64,000 bases of DNA, from assembly GCA_015039365.1 (NCBI GenBank), contig WION01000086.1, positions 62,001-126,000 on the forward strand, in the 5' to 3' direction. The position numbers were made by a program, and so were the translations under genes. Shown here piece after piece: positions 1 through 9,500 of this stretch (position 1 is its first letter; each line of letters starts with the position of its first letter). Below the pieces are notes generated by a model, which made no database searches, was not told the DNA's origin, and saw only the letters and a program-made list of their open reading frames with translations. Source of the stretch: Amanita rubescens (taxonomy: Eukaryota > Basidiomycota > Agaricomycetes > Agaricales > Amanitaceae).

Positions 1-640
1 AGGAATATCCAGTATTAAGGGAGATATTGCATTTTCTTGCTGCTCCTCATCACCAACAGTGAGCAGATATTTCCCAAAATGGCAATCCCAAAGTGCACTA
101 TTTCCATTTTTGGAAATATGCCACGATCCATTACATTATCAATTTCCTTTTTTAGAAATTTGACCCTGAAAATCAATCAGCAAATATCTCAATGAAATCA
201 GCACCAAATGCTGTCATACAACCAGATTTAGAAAGCCACTGACCAAGGCTACACAATTGATTGACCCTGAAATTACATAACCATTTCCTTTTTAGGAAAT
301 TTGACCCTGAATGACCATTTTCTGCCTTATTTGGAAGTTTGACACTCTTTCCAAAAAAGGAAACTATCAAGTGTTTGTGTCATAAACATGTACAAACATG
401 TACAGACAACCTCATAACCTTCTAAATATGGTATCCCAGCTTGCTTACCTTATTTGGAACTTGTCTATCTTACCAAATAAGGCAATCATCCCCTTGTTCC
501 TAAGTTGTGCTCAAATTCCCATGTCAGAAACATGTACAAATACATCCCCCACCTTCCAGAAATGGCAATATGTCTGGGTGTGGGAAATTTGACTTGTAAA
601 AATTTTTCAATGGAGATATTGTCTGCAATATCCACTGCAG
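1..640. repeat. AT-rich region of palindromic TTTCC...GGAAA words
   Basis: No gene is recognised. The stretch is dominated by degenerate inverted words of the form TTTCCTTTTTAGGAAA followed by TTTGACCCTGAA (near 146-180, 263-312), and by related CCAAATAAGG/TTATTTGG words further right (about 330-360, 450-485). The left edge is cut by the window, so no terminal repeats can be matched. The layout resembles the word-filled ends of the DNA elements found elsewhere in this window. That is inference. Confidence 0.4.
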
Positions 641-667
641 CCCATTAGCTCTTTTTGTGCCTCTAAC

Positions 668-700
668 TAGAGGTGGACACATGCGCTGTGTCCAGCTCTA
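668..700. repeat. 33-bp near-perfect hairpin (TAGAGGTGGACAC)
   Basis: TAGAGGTGGACAC at 668-680 faces GTGTCCAGCTCTA at 688-700 across a 7-nt loop. The TAG start resembles hAT-type terminal inverted repeats, so this could be two element ends fused after an internal deletion. No 8-bp target duplication is evident. Confidence 0.4.
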
Positions 701-715
701 ATTAGAAGTTTTTTA

Positions 716-895
716 TTGGCTGATCAGGTGGGGCTTGGGCTTGGCCAAGGGCGGCTTGGGCTTGTAAAAAGCACAGGCCAAGCCATGAGCCCAAGCCTTA
801 GCCAGCTCAAAGCCTGGCGCAGCGGCCAGGCCTGTAGTGGCTGTGCTGCTCTCTTTATCTCTCTTTATCTCTCTTTATCTCTCGCTCTCTCAAAT
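716..895. repeat. GGGCTTGG word array and TCTCTTTA microsatellite
   Basis: About 725-830 carries repeated GGGCTTGG and its complement CCAAGCCC. About 846-890 is a TCTCTTTATC microsatellite. ORFs through here are compositional artefacts. Confidence 0.6.
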
Positions 896-957
896 TTGCC
901 AACACTGCAGTTTAGCTACAAAATTATGTATGTACAGGTGGGTCAACAGCGTATGGG

Positions 958-1181
958 TAGGGGTGTACGCCATCCGTCTTACGGGTACGGCCGTACAATC
1001 GACGGTGACAAGACGGTAACGGTCCACCCGTCCACCGTCCGTCACACTTGGTCCAGAAATGCCTGACCCCATCCCGTCTGCCGTTTGTCTCAGCACCCAC
1101 TACAAGTCGCAACGGCACTGGTACAGCAACCGTACAACGGAGCCGTCGCGCCGTAATGTACGGTAACGGTGTACAGCCCTA
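958..1181. mobile_element. possible short hAT-like element with ACGGT/GGTACGG words
   Basis: The left end reads TAGGGGTGTACGCC and the reverse complement of the right end reads TAGGGCTGTACACC, so imperfect inverted termini bound 224 bp. The interior is filled with ACGGTAACGGT, CCGTCC and GGTACGG words on both strands. I could not find a matching 8-bp target duplication, so this may be a relic. Confidence 0.4.
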
Positions 1182-2280
1182 GTTGCAGGTGGGATGGTTG
1201 AGTTCGACAGGTGGGTTATTGCGCTGTGAGGGTGCCAGGGGGCGTGCGTGGGATGTACGTGTTTGCGTTGCGAGGGTGAGGGGGACACGATGGCGACAGA
1301 TGGGTTGTGGCAGATTATGGTCAAGTTGCGACGAGCGCTAAGCGGGACGGGGTGAGGTGTCATGTACCCAAACAACAGGCGTTGGGTGAGTGGTCGGTGT
1401 TGAACTCGATGATGAGGACAGTAGTATGGTCCGGAGGTGGCGTGTGCTGAAATATCTTGAGTCGTGCCAACCACAGCTGCGAGCTACTTAGAGTAATCGT
1501 GCTGACGCGTGTCATCAGAATGCGAGAAAAAAGAAAAGAAAAGACCTCACCTGAAGGCGTTCGTGCTGGGTCAATCCCGCGTATGTCGCAGGTGATGGCG
1601 TCGAACTGGAGGGAACAACGGGAGTCAAGATGTGGGACGCGTTGAATGCAAGTGATGTTGGTGAGAGTGGCCACTCGGAGTTGGTGATGAAGGACTTGTT
1701 GAAGGTATCGTTGATGCAGGAGACACCTCGATAGGTACGTCGTGAAAGATCAAGTTCGGCCATGATGATGAATGTGAGGATGGACCGCCATCAAGAGGTG
1801 TTCGCCTCTCGGATGCGGACTGGTAGTATGCCGTAGAGGAGGGGCCAGGAGTACAGGGCCCCGTGTTCCATCGTTGGGACATTTCAGTAGCGGGGAGTAA
1901 TCGTTGTAGGCTTGCAATCGAATGGGTCGTTGGGGGTTGAGAACGCGTGTGAAGTTGTAACCAAGTGCAAGCGGGAGATGTTGCTCCAAGTCTTCAACGA
2001 AGCTGGCAACGTGCAGCTGTTCCCTAGCGCATGGGCCCTGCACTTGCGCGCGTCGAATAACCTAAACTTTGCATCGATAAATCAGCCAACTACCCAATTG
2101 ACCAGCGACAAGACTTACCTGATTCCTCTACCGCCCTCATGCGGTTTTTTCCTCCTCTCCTCTCCTCTCCCATTTGTTAGGCTGGGAATTAAAGGTGTGA
2201 TGATTCGATGAAGTCAATTGCGTCAAGTCCATTGTTTGGTCAGTAACCAAACAATGCCTTGCCCTTAACCCCGCATGTTG
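1182..2280. other. no recognisable gene
   Basis: Several ORFs of 80-125 codons overlap on both strands, but none shows a recognisable domain, conserved motif or clear exon structure. GT/GA-rich composition on the plus strand explains the long minus-strand frames. Nothing is supported here. Confidence 0.3.
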
Positions 2281-2283
2281 CTC

Positions 2284-2337
2284 CCAACCACCATCACCAC
2301 CACCACCGCCATCACCACCATCACCACCATCACCACG
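2284..2337. repeat. CAC/CAT trinucleotide microsatellite
   Basis: A (CAC/CAT)n run creates poly-His and poly-Gly shadow ORFs on the two strands. Confidence 0.9.
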
Positions 2338-2564
2338 AAGGGGTACAGCGTTCATCATCGATGTCCAACTACGCCAAGCCCACATGCCTGGCAAAGGGCT
2401 TCTCCTTGTCCAAGAGAGCGTTGACTGTATGCGTCACCTCCCTTTCCGTCAAGTCATCGCCAATCTACTCACCACCTCAACGTTCTCAGTCAGCGGCGAC
2501 AACACCCATGAAACGGTGATGAAGGCGAGCATGCTTTCACTTTGGCACACATTACGCGCCCAGG

Positions 2565-3060
2565 TGAGCAACTTGAATACCATTTTTATGGTTTTTGACG
2601 TTATTGCCCCTCTCTTGCCCTCCGCCGCTCAACCACGCCCCGTCGCATCCCACCACATCCGCATCACCCTCTCGCACCCTCACGCACCCCACCAAACCCC
2701 AGGTAAGTCACATAAACATGTATTTCGACGCTACTGACCCACCAACCCCTCCCTCGCCCTCCTGGCACTCAACCACGCACCGTTGCACCCTCCCGGACCC
2801 TGTTGGACCCTGCCGAACCCCAGGTGAGCCCATAAACTTGGATTTCGACGTAGCTGACCCACCCCTCTCCACGAGATACGTGAACACTGTTTTTGACCTC
2901 CACCCCCTTCCCTCGCACTCCACCACTCAACCAGCTCCGTTGCCCCCCACCACACCTCCTGGACCCCGTCGGACCCCGCCTCACCCAGGTGAGTCCATAG
3001 ACCCAGATTTCGACGATGCTGACCCACTACCCTCGCCCTCCTGCACATTGCCTATCTATG
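2565..3060 (+). repeat. tandem minisatellite with splice-site-like units
   Basis: Four degenerate units begin near 2569, 2698, 2820 and 2984. Each carries CCCAGGTRAGY followed 20-35 nt later by TTTCGACG and then GCTGACCCAC, after which comes a pyrimidine-rich CCCTCGCCCTCC tract leading into the next CAGGT. Unit length is roughly 120-165 bp. Each unit thus has a donor-like GTRAGY, a branch-like CTGAC, a pyrimidine tract and an acceptor-like CAG directly abutting the next donor. A diverged relative lies at 48345-48660. Confidence 0.6.
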
Positions 3061-3129
3061 CGAGAAACATGACTTTCACACCTGCACGTCGGTAAGTACA
3101 ATCTCGCCAATGTCTCGCATCAGCGTCTG

Positions 3130-3472
3130 AAGAACGTTGGTGTCTTTTGCTCTCGGGGTCATTCTCTCTCGACGCACTCGCTCTCGGCACCTCACTCTCG
3201 GCGTCTTTTGCTCTTCGTGTCCTCCTCTCTCGGCGTCATTCGCTCTCAGCATCATTTGTTCTTGGCATCAAGAATGTTGGTGTCTTCTGCTCTTGGCATC
3301 ATTCTCGGTGCAGCGGTCACTTTTGGCATCTTCCTCTCAATGTCTTTTGCTCTCGGCATCACCCTCACCCTCTATCTCACTTGCTCTTGGCGTCATTTGC
3401 TCTCGGCATTATTCTCTTGCATCATCACTCGCTCTCAGCATCCTTGGCACTCAGTGGCTTTGGTCATTGTCT
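3130..3472. repeat. minisatellite of GCTCTCGGCATCATT-type units
   Basis: Roughly 15-25-bp units such as TTTTGCTCTCGGCATCAT recur many times with substitutions. Several overlapping ORFs in all three plus frames are by-products of the repeat. Confidence 0.7.
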
Positions 3473-3589
3473 TATGAATATAGGTACAGGTAAGACTATT
3501 ATTGTGGCTCGTTTGCCTGTACATCTCTTGTATCTACTGTGTAGTGTATTTTATTTGATTAAATATATGCAATATTGATCTGAATATTA

Positions 3590-3776
3590 TCTGAAAGCTT
3601 ATGATGGCAAAGCACTTTGAGTACTTCAAAAGGTAAAAAAGATGCTTTGAAAGGTGTCAAAGACAATATGACCTTTCTTTGAAAGGGTGTAAAGTACTTT
3701 GGGCTCTTTGGGGTGCTTTAGGTACTTTACAAAGTACCCAAAGTACCCAAATCAAAACCTGATGTTTCCCTGATGA
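3590..3776. repeat. AAAGTACTTTGGG word array with CCCTGATG end
   Basis: The segment is built from AAAGTACTTTGGG/CTTTGGGG words. Its right end, CAAATCAAAA followed by GATGTTTCCCTGATG, recurs at 56308-56335, so this is the terminus of a repeated element. The left end was not identified. The copia LTR begins within or directly after the last bases. Confidence 0.5.
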
Positions 3777-4373
3777 ACGCAGCAGCGCAGCGCATGGTAC
3801 TGAGTAAGGAACCTACTTACTAAGAAGGTAGGTGAGTGTGTTGAGGGACTTTATAGGAGCTGAGGCTCAACTATAAGATGTGTGGATGAGAGTAAGAAGT
3901 TAGGAGGATACGACGAATTGTCCCTCCTTATATATTGTCTGAGATACAAATAAGTGTAAACTATGCTATCTACGGACCTTATCCTATTGGATGATAAGGT
4001 GTGTATTGTATTACACAGCTATCGTCATATAGACTCATCATATGACAATATGTGAGTCATAACATATCATATGATCTATTCCTAGTCATAATGATTGACA
4101 GAAATTATAGGGTTCTGTCATATCTGACATATTGCTGTATGACAGATATTATAGAGTTCATTCTTGACAGATTGCTGTAGAATGACGATATATGATTCAT
4201 AAGGAATCATATCTAGTAACTATGACGCAAGCGTATTTATATCTACTTAATCTATACTAATGGAGATAGATAAGATCATACTATCTTATCTTCAGATAAG
4301 ATAAGATAATCTGATAAGATAATATCTATGATATATTATCATTTATAATATATGGTTTTATATATTTTCATCA
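3771..4373 (-). mobile_element. 3' LTR of the Ty1/copia element
   Basis: About 600 bp with short inverted ends (TGATGAAC... on the left, ...TTTTCATCA on the right). On the minus strand it follows the end of the copia RNase H frame by about 160 nt and is directly preceded by a polypurine tract (AGCAAAGGGGTGTGA, 4371-4385 on the minus strand). A minus-strand TATAAATA lies near 4237. The exact left boundary is uncertain by a few bases because TGATG is shared with the neighbouring repeat. No second copy (5' LTR) is recognisable in the window. Confidence 0.65.
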
Positions 4374-4533
4374 CACCCCTTTGCTAAGTACATAGGTACT
4401 TATCCTAATGCTGCTTCTTTAATTCTTTTTCATAATATTGCACAAGTTCTTGAAAATAGCTGGTAGCATCAACATCACGAATGCGTTTGAGCATTCTGTC
4501 ATGGTGATCATCTGCCTTGGATTGGCGGAATTC

Positions 4534-4927
4534 TTAAAGGCATTTCTTATCAACTTGTGACATATTATTTTGATGTCTTTTTAAGAATATTTGGGAATCA
4601 TCAAAGACAATTCCCATTCTTTGTCTGAACTGAACTACTTTATCATAACACAAATTCTTTGTCATGATATCTGCTACCTGTTCATTAGTTGGAATGTATG
4701 TAAGTCGAACTTTGTTATCTTCAACACATTCTCTAATGTAATGATAGCGTATATCTATATGTTTACTTCTATGTTCTTGAGCTGGATTGGATGCAAGAAA
4801 CATAGCTCCTTGATTGTCACAGCAAAGATCAATTGTTTTGATATCAAATGAAAATTCTTTCATTAATGATTCAATCCAAGCAATCTGATGTGAACAATCT
4901 GACATACACATATATTCAGCTTCAGTT
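4534..4927 (-). pseudogene. copia RNase H, C-terminal fragment
   Basis: The minus-strand frame continues the copia RNase H. It contains LCCDNQGAMFLASNP, HRSKHIDIRYHYIRE and the terminal YIPTNEQVADIMTKNL, all typical of copia RNase H ends. It joins the fragment at 6972-7207 in frame once the 2036-bp insert and one copy of CTTCAGTT are removed, giving SSTEAEYMCMSDC. The stop lies at 4534. The element cannot make an intact polyprotein because the insert separates the two parts. Confidence 0.85.
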
Positions 4928-6963
4928 CAGTACTTTACACTCCCCCCCCCTTCCCTGTGGATTCCGCACGGATTCCACACATATTCCACACACATTCCAC
5001 ATGATTTCAACAAATGTTAACATATGTTACATATGTAATCCTACATGGAATCTGTGTGGAATCTGCATGGAATCTATGTGGAATCTGCATGGAATCTATG
5101 TAGAATGCATGTATATATATGGAATTGACTACTCTTTCATTTCTGATAAATGTGGTTGATTGTTTGGCATTGTTTGGCACTGTTTGCACATGGAATAAAA
5201 AAATACTTGAAAATACCAAAAAATCATGCCATCAAGGTTATTTGGTGTTATTTGGCATTGTTATACTTGAGATAAAATCTCTAAAAAATACTTAAAAAAT
5301 GCAGAAAAATCATGTGATCCTGGCCATACAAGAATTATGAGTCCAAATGAGGTCAAACTTGATCTATTTGTCAAATACATTTTCAGATGTGAGTGTAAGA
5401 AATTTGAAAAGTCTGCAAAAAATCTCACACAATGTGCAAAAATCATGTGATCAAGGTCATGCAAGAGTTGACACCAAAGTAAGCCAAACCATAGGTAAAT
5501 GCAAACAAAAAAAAACTTTGTCTCTTGGTATCACTATTCCATGTGTGACCACCTGCAAAGCCACAACTCACACAATTTCAGAGGCATCCAGTAGTGTGGT
5601 TTTGTCAGTTTTAGGAATTTGGGATTACTGGTGATGATGAATGGCTGCTGGTAGTGGAAGCAAGTAGTTGCAACCACAAGTTGTGCAATGTGACTTTAAT
5701 GTGCAATGATGAGTAGTTGCTGAGGTCAGTCACTCCTGTGAATGTAGCCAGGGCTATCAAATCTCATGCTCATCATGGGCAGTGGGCTGCTATTAGCTGT
5801 TGGTTGCCAGCAACAACCAATGACCACCAATTGCCCATGACAAGTTCAAGAGTTGTCAGATCATGAATAAATGTGAGAGGGTTAGAGGTTGTGAGGAATT
5901 TGAGATATGTGTTTCAAGGGGAGGAAGGGGGGCTGAGATGAGTGCTTGCCAGTAATTTGGTGATAGTAATACATGGTGGTGATGGTTAAGTCATTAGTAG
6001 CATATTGGTGACAGTCAGTCCATTATGATGATCATGTCAGTCTCTGCTTAAAGTTAGTAGTAAGCTCCCATGCGATTGTTGATATAGACTAGTACTAACA
6101 CTAATACAATAGGATACTGAGTCTTAATATTGAGACACCCATTGAACACAATGCTGATGGGATAACATTGTTTAGGCAAGACCTAGTGATAGAACACTAA
6201 GTTGAACTTGGGGTTCAACTTCTACTGAATACTAGTATAGGCCTTTAACACATATGGAGATAACTGCATAAGGTATCATAGGAACTTAGAGAGGGAATTG
6301 GTAACTAAGTATGACTCAGAGTCAGTCATATAAGATGAGTACATATAGAAAGTAATTGGGCCTGTCCAACTAAAAGTACAGGTGTGCATAATGTGGGAGT
6401 CCATACCAACACAGTGATCAAGGTTAACTTCCACCTCTCATCACCATCACAAGAAACCACTTGTATGTAACCACCTGCTCCCTGACAGGAAGGCTGGACA
6501 TCTACATAGCAGTATAAGACAAATGGCTGATGATATAGCCTGAACAGCACTGGCAAATCAAACAAGCACCCATTACAACATCAATTAGCTTTCATAGCAT
6601 TCCTTATCACATACTTTTTAAAGATTTTCTATAACCTTTCAATTTGAAAAGAACAACACAACTATCTTGAGTTTGACTTCACTTGAAATCATGATTTTTC
6701 CTTTAAGATTTTTAACTTGCCCAAATTTGCAGGGAATCTGTGTGGAATGAGTGTGGAATCCGTGGAATGAGCGTGGAATGAGTGCGGAATCCGCGGAATG
6801 AGTGCGGAATATTCCGAGCGGAATGGGTGTGGAATGAGTGTGGAATGGAGATAGTGTTACAAAAAAAGACTACAAAGACTACATTAGCAGTGCGGAATGA
6901 GTGCGGATTCCGTGGAATCCCTGTGGAATCCGTGCGGAATGGGGGGGGGAGTGTAAAGTCCTC
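4928..6963. mobile_element. 2-kb non-autonomous hAT-like element, copy 1
   Basis: Terminal inverted repeats CAGTACTTTACACTCC (left) and GAGGACTTTACACTCC (right, reversed) each lead into a run of C or G. The element is bounded by an 8-bp target duplication CTTCAGTT (4920-4927 and 6964-6971), the length typical of hAT transposition. Next to each end are arrays of GGATTCCRCAC/GGAATSYG words. The interior has no transposase-like ORF and is very poor in CG dinucleotides. A near-identical inverted copy lies at 43921-45945. It interrupts the copia RNase H. Confidence 0.85.
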
Positions 6964-6971
6964 CTTCAGTT

Positions 6972-7207
6972 GAGGAAAGTGCGACTGTCTTCTGTTTTCG
7001 TGAAACCCATGATATGGCTCCTCCAGCTAATAGCATAACATATCCAGTAACAGATTTTCTTGTTGTTTTATCTGCTGCCCAGTCTGCATCAGCAAAGGCG
7101 AGAAAACCTAATTTTGAAATTCCGTTAAAAACTATTTTAGCTTTATCAGTTGTATTAACATGGCGTATAATGTAAAGGGCCATGTGAATATGAATTTCAC
7201 TAGGGTT
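6972..7207 (-). pseudogene. copia RNase H, central fragment
   Basis: The minus-strand frame encodes MALYIIRHVNTTD, then FADADWAADKTTRKSVTGYV and ISWVSRKQKTVALSSTE, the start of copia RNase H with its catalytic DADWA motif. Upstream it continues in frame from 15348 (SQFCANP joined to SEIHMALYI) after Gypsy-1 and one copy of GGGTT are removed. Downstream it is cut by the hAT-like insert. Confidence 0.9.
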
Positions 7208-7658
7208 TGTTACAACACGGTACGGACTCCCGCATTATGCTTACATGATACGTCGGACATGTTCATTTCTTTATGCCTACCTTACTCGTCGTCTCCCTTA
7301 TGCTCGATTCATACGGACAAGCTCGTTTCCTTACTTATACCATTCCTTGTTCCACATATGACGCCGTCCTTATACTTACTTCCGTACTTACCATTATTCA
7401 TTAATTAGTACGTCCCATTGTACTTGCTAGTATAAGTACTGCCTGTATTCTAGAGTAGAACCCTAAGTTCGACTTAGCTGTTTATTGTCGTCTGGCAATA
7501 CAACCTTACTCTTAACTCATCTACCACAATCGTCCTCAGATCCTAAGTCAACGCCTTGACTTAGTATTGAACTTATAATCTTAACGTTTGACTTAAGACT
7601 TGTAATCGTGACTAGAGTTGCCGCTGCAACTTAGGTTAAGGTTAACGAGTTCGTAACA
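7208..7658 (+). repeat. Gypsy-1 5' LTR
   Basis: Starts TGTTACAACACGGTACGG and ends AACGAGTTCGTAACA, with 6-bp inverted termini TGTTAC/GTAACA. A TATA-like TATAAGTA at 7431-7438 sits about 30 nt before AAGTTCGACTTA at 7465-7476, a plausible transcription start region. Confidence 0.95.
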
Positions 7659-7660
7659 AT

Positions 7661-7672
7661 TAAGTCGAACTT
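7661..7672 (+). other. candidate self-priming primer-binding site
   Basis: TAAGTCGAACTT lies 2 nt after the 5' LTR. It is the exact reverse complement of AAGTTCGACTTA in the LTR (7465-7476), about 30 nt after the TATA-like box. This is the arrangement known for Tf1-type elements, where the 5' end of the transcript folds back to prime reverse transcription. A tRNA-type site starting TGG is absent here. The priming role is inferred. Confidence 0.6.
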
Positions 7673-8433
7673 CTCAATAAGCCTGAACATCGATTCATTG
7701 GCATTTGATAACACACACTTCGACGAACTTCCGGAAAGCCAGCCCGTAGGTTACTGGCCACGTTGTCAAAACGGATTGGAGAGCTCCACCAAATAGAGCT
7801 ACACGAGATCGTAAAGGGAACTACGTTCTTGACGGATACTACATCAGACTAAACGGTGCAAAACGAATCTGGGAAGATTTAGGAGGAAATCCAGTTAAAG
7901 AACAAGAATTCTGGATACCACAAAAAGAAACTAGACCTCCGAACGAATCATACTATTATTTCGCAGATCTATATCTTCAGGAACAGCACATCAGATTCGA
8001 TCACCTCACAGAACGTTGGATAGCATCCGAAACACAAGACTTTGTCCCTAACGAATATTTCAACACCCCTACTTGGATAAAAGGGACTGTTGACGCTCTA
8101 CCAGAGAACTTAAGACCAAGAACTCCCCTTTCCACGTCAACAACTACAAAAGGCAAAAAGAAAGCAAACTTTGGCCTAAACGATAGTGAATCCGAGAAAG
8201 AAGGAGATACAGATCAAGAACCCGATCTATCCCTTGATTTTCTCAGTGACCTTTCAGTTGGAACGACACCAACACCTGCCCAACAACCGACCAAACCCGA
8301 ACCAGGTCCTTCGAACCCTAAAGAAGAAAAGGACGACGAAGACCCGTTTGACCCTGACAGAATCGAAGTAGACGAACCTAAACCCGACCCAACTCCACCG
8401 CGTAGAGATCCATCACCCCCACCATCACCAAGA

Positions 8434-9378
8434 ATGTCTGGAGGAAGTACAGACCCTATACCCAACCCACGAACCCCTAGTCTCATCGGAGATCTTCCTG
8501 AATTCAAAGGGAAGCGAAAGGATGCCAATACATTCATAGAAGACATCGAAATTTTCTTTGACATGAATCCTGAGCGGATGAATACCGACCGCTTAAAAAT
8601 CCTTGCCGCCCTGAATAAGATCTCGGATGGAGCTAGACAGTGGAAAAAGAATAAATTAGCAGAACTACGAAAATCTCGCGCCACCACCGAAGGAGGCATC
8701 ACGAGACCTGCTTTATTCGATGATTGGGAAGCATTTAAACTGTCATTCTTGACAGATTGGGGAGAAGTTGATCCGAGTGGAAACGCATACACGAAAATTC
8801 TCAATCTACAGAACAGATCGTCTATGAAAGGAAAGAAACAGATGACCCTACCTAATTACGTAAATCAGTTCAAGGAACAAATTACGAAAGCCGGAATCGA
8901 AGGAGAAGCAGCATTCCATATGTTCGGAAAAGGACTTACAGCACCAGAGTTCGAAAAAGCAATGCTCATGAACCCAAAAATGTTACAAGACTGGTACGAC
9001 ATTGCTATCAAACTCGACAATATCCGAACCCGTTCATATGCCTATTCACCTCGATCTGGAAATGGTCATTCATCATCCTCCCACAACGACGAATCTTGGG
9101 CAATGCAGATTGATCATAAATATCTAGAAAAAGATGAAGATCCAGAATTGGAACTTATGATCAGATCTATGACCAAAGAAGAAAGAGAATGCTACATCAA
9201 AGAAGGTTTATGTTTCATCTGCGGAATCAAAGGACACATGTCAGGGCAATGCCCGAAGAAGAGAAGGAACAAAGGGAAAGGCCGATTTAGAGGAGGAAAG
9301 AAAAGAGGATTCACGCCCAAACGTCACATTCGAGCCACATCAGATAATGGTGATGGAAATTGGGAAGAAGAAGTCTGA
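8434..9378 (+). CDS. Gypsy-1 gag (capsid/nucleocapsid), with in-frame TGA before the C-terminal tail
   Basis: Structural Gag, expected to form virus-like particles and bind element RNA. The retrotransposon gag domain spans residues about 20-200 (FKGKRKDANTFIEDIEIFF near the start), followed by a CCHC zinc knuckle CFICGIKGHMSGQC at about residues 259-272 and a basic tail. 8434 is the first ATG, but the frame is open from 7750 and the upstream part (7801-8433) reads like gag N-terminus (YYIRLNGAKRIWEDLGG and a long acidic/proline linker), so the true start may be further upstream or damaged. After TGA 9376-9378 the same frame runs 36 more codons to TAA 9487 with a gag-tail-like sequence (IRALMKGMSIDEKNDLLL). 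The TGA is therefore probably a mutated CGA codon or a readthrough stop. Confidence 0.85.
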   Translation: MSGGSTDPIPNPRTPSLIGDLPEFKGKRKDANTFIEDIEIFFDMNPERMNTDRLKILAALNKISDGARQWKKNKLAELRKSRATTEGGITRPALFDDWEAFKLSFLTDWGEVDPSGNAYTKILNLQNRSSMKGKKQMTLPNYVNQFKEQITKAGIEGEAAFHMFGKGLTAPEFEKAMLMNPKMLQDWYDIAIKLDNIRTRSYAYSPRSGNGHSSSSHNDESWAMQIDHKYLEKDEDPELELMIRSMTKEERECYIKEGLCFICGIKGHMSGQCPKKRRNKGKGRFRGGKKRGFTPKRHIRATSDNGDGNWEEEV

Positions 9379-9480
9379 GAGTCTAAACCGAATTACACCA
9401 AGAACATCCGAGCGCTGATGAAAGGGATGTCAATCGACGAAAAGAATGATCTATTACTATCTCTTGCCGACGATAACGAG

Positions 9481-9489
9481 GATTTTTAA
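9481..9489 (+). promoter_or_regulatory. possible -1 frameshift site at the gag/pol junction
   Basis: In the gag frame the end reads G GAT TTT TAA; the pol frame is -1 and opens at 9477. GGATTTT is close to the X XXY YYZ slippery consensus and abuts the gag stop, the same layout as in Gypsy-2 (GGGTTTT TAA). Reinitiation at ATG 9501 is the alternative. Confidence 0.35.
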
Positions 9490-9500
9490 CAGTGGGACTC

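Noticed and set aside
716..1118. Overlapping ORFs on both strands
   Set aside because: They are produced by the GGGCTTGG array, the TCTCTTTA microsatellite and ACGGT words; no domain or codon-like pattern.
958..1181. Confident hAT assignment
   Set aside because: Inverted ends are visible, but the expected 8-bp target duplication is absent.
2259..2519. ORF with a poly-His stretch
   Set aside because: Created by a CAC/CAT microsatellite; no conserved flanking sequence.
2565..3095. Minisatellite considered as a CRISPR array
   Set aside because: Units are long, degenerate and without uniform repeat/spacer lengths; the genome is eukaryotic.
6326..6565. ORF repeated at 44319-44558 with identical protein
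   Set aside because: Identity reflects two copies of the same hAT-like element, not conservation of a protein; the ORFs are short with no domain.
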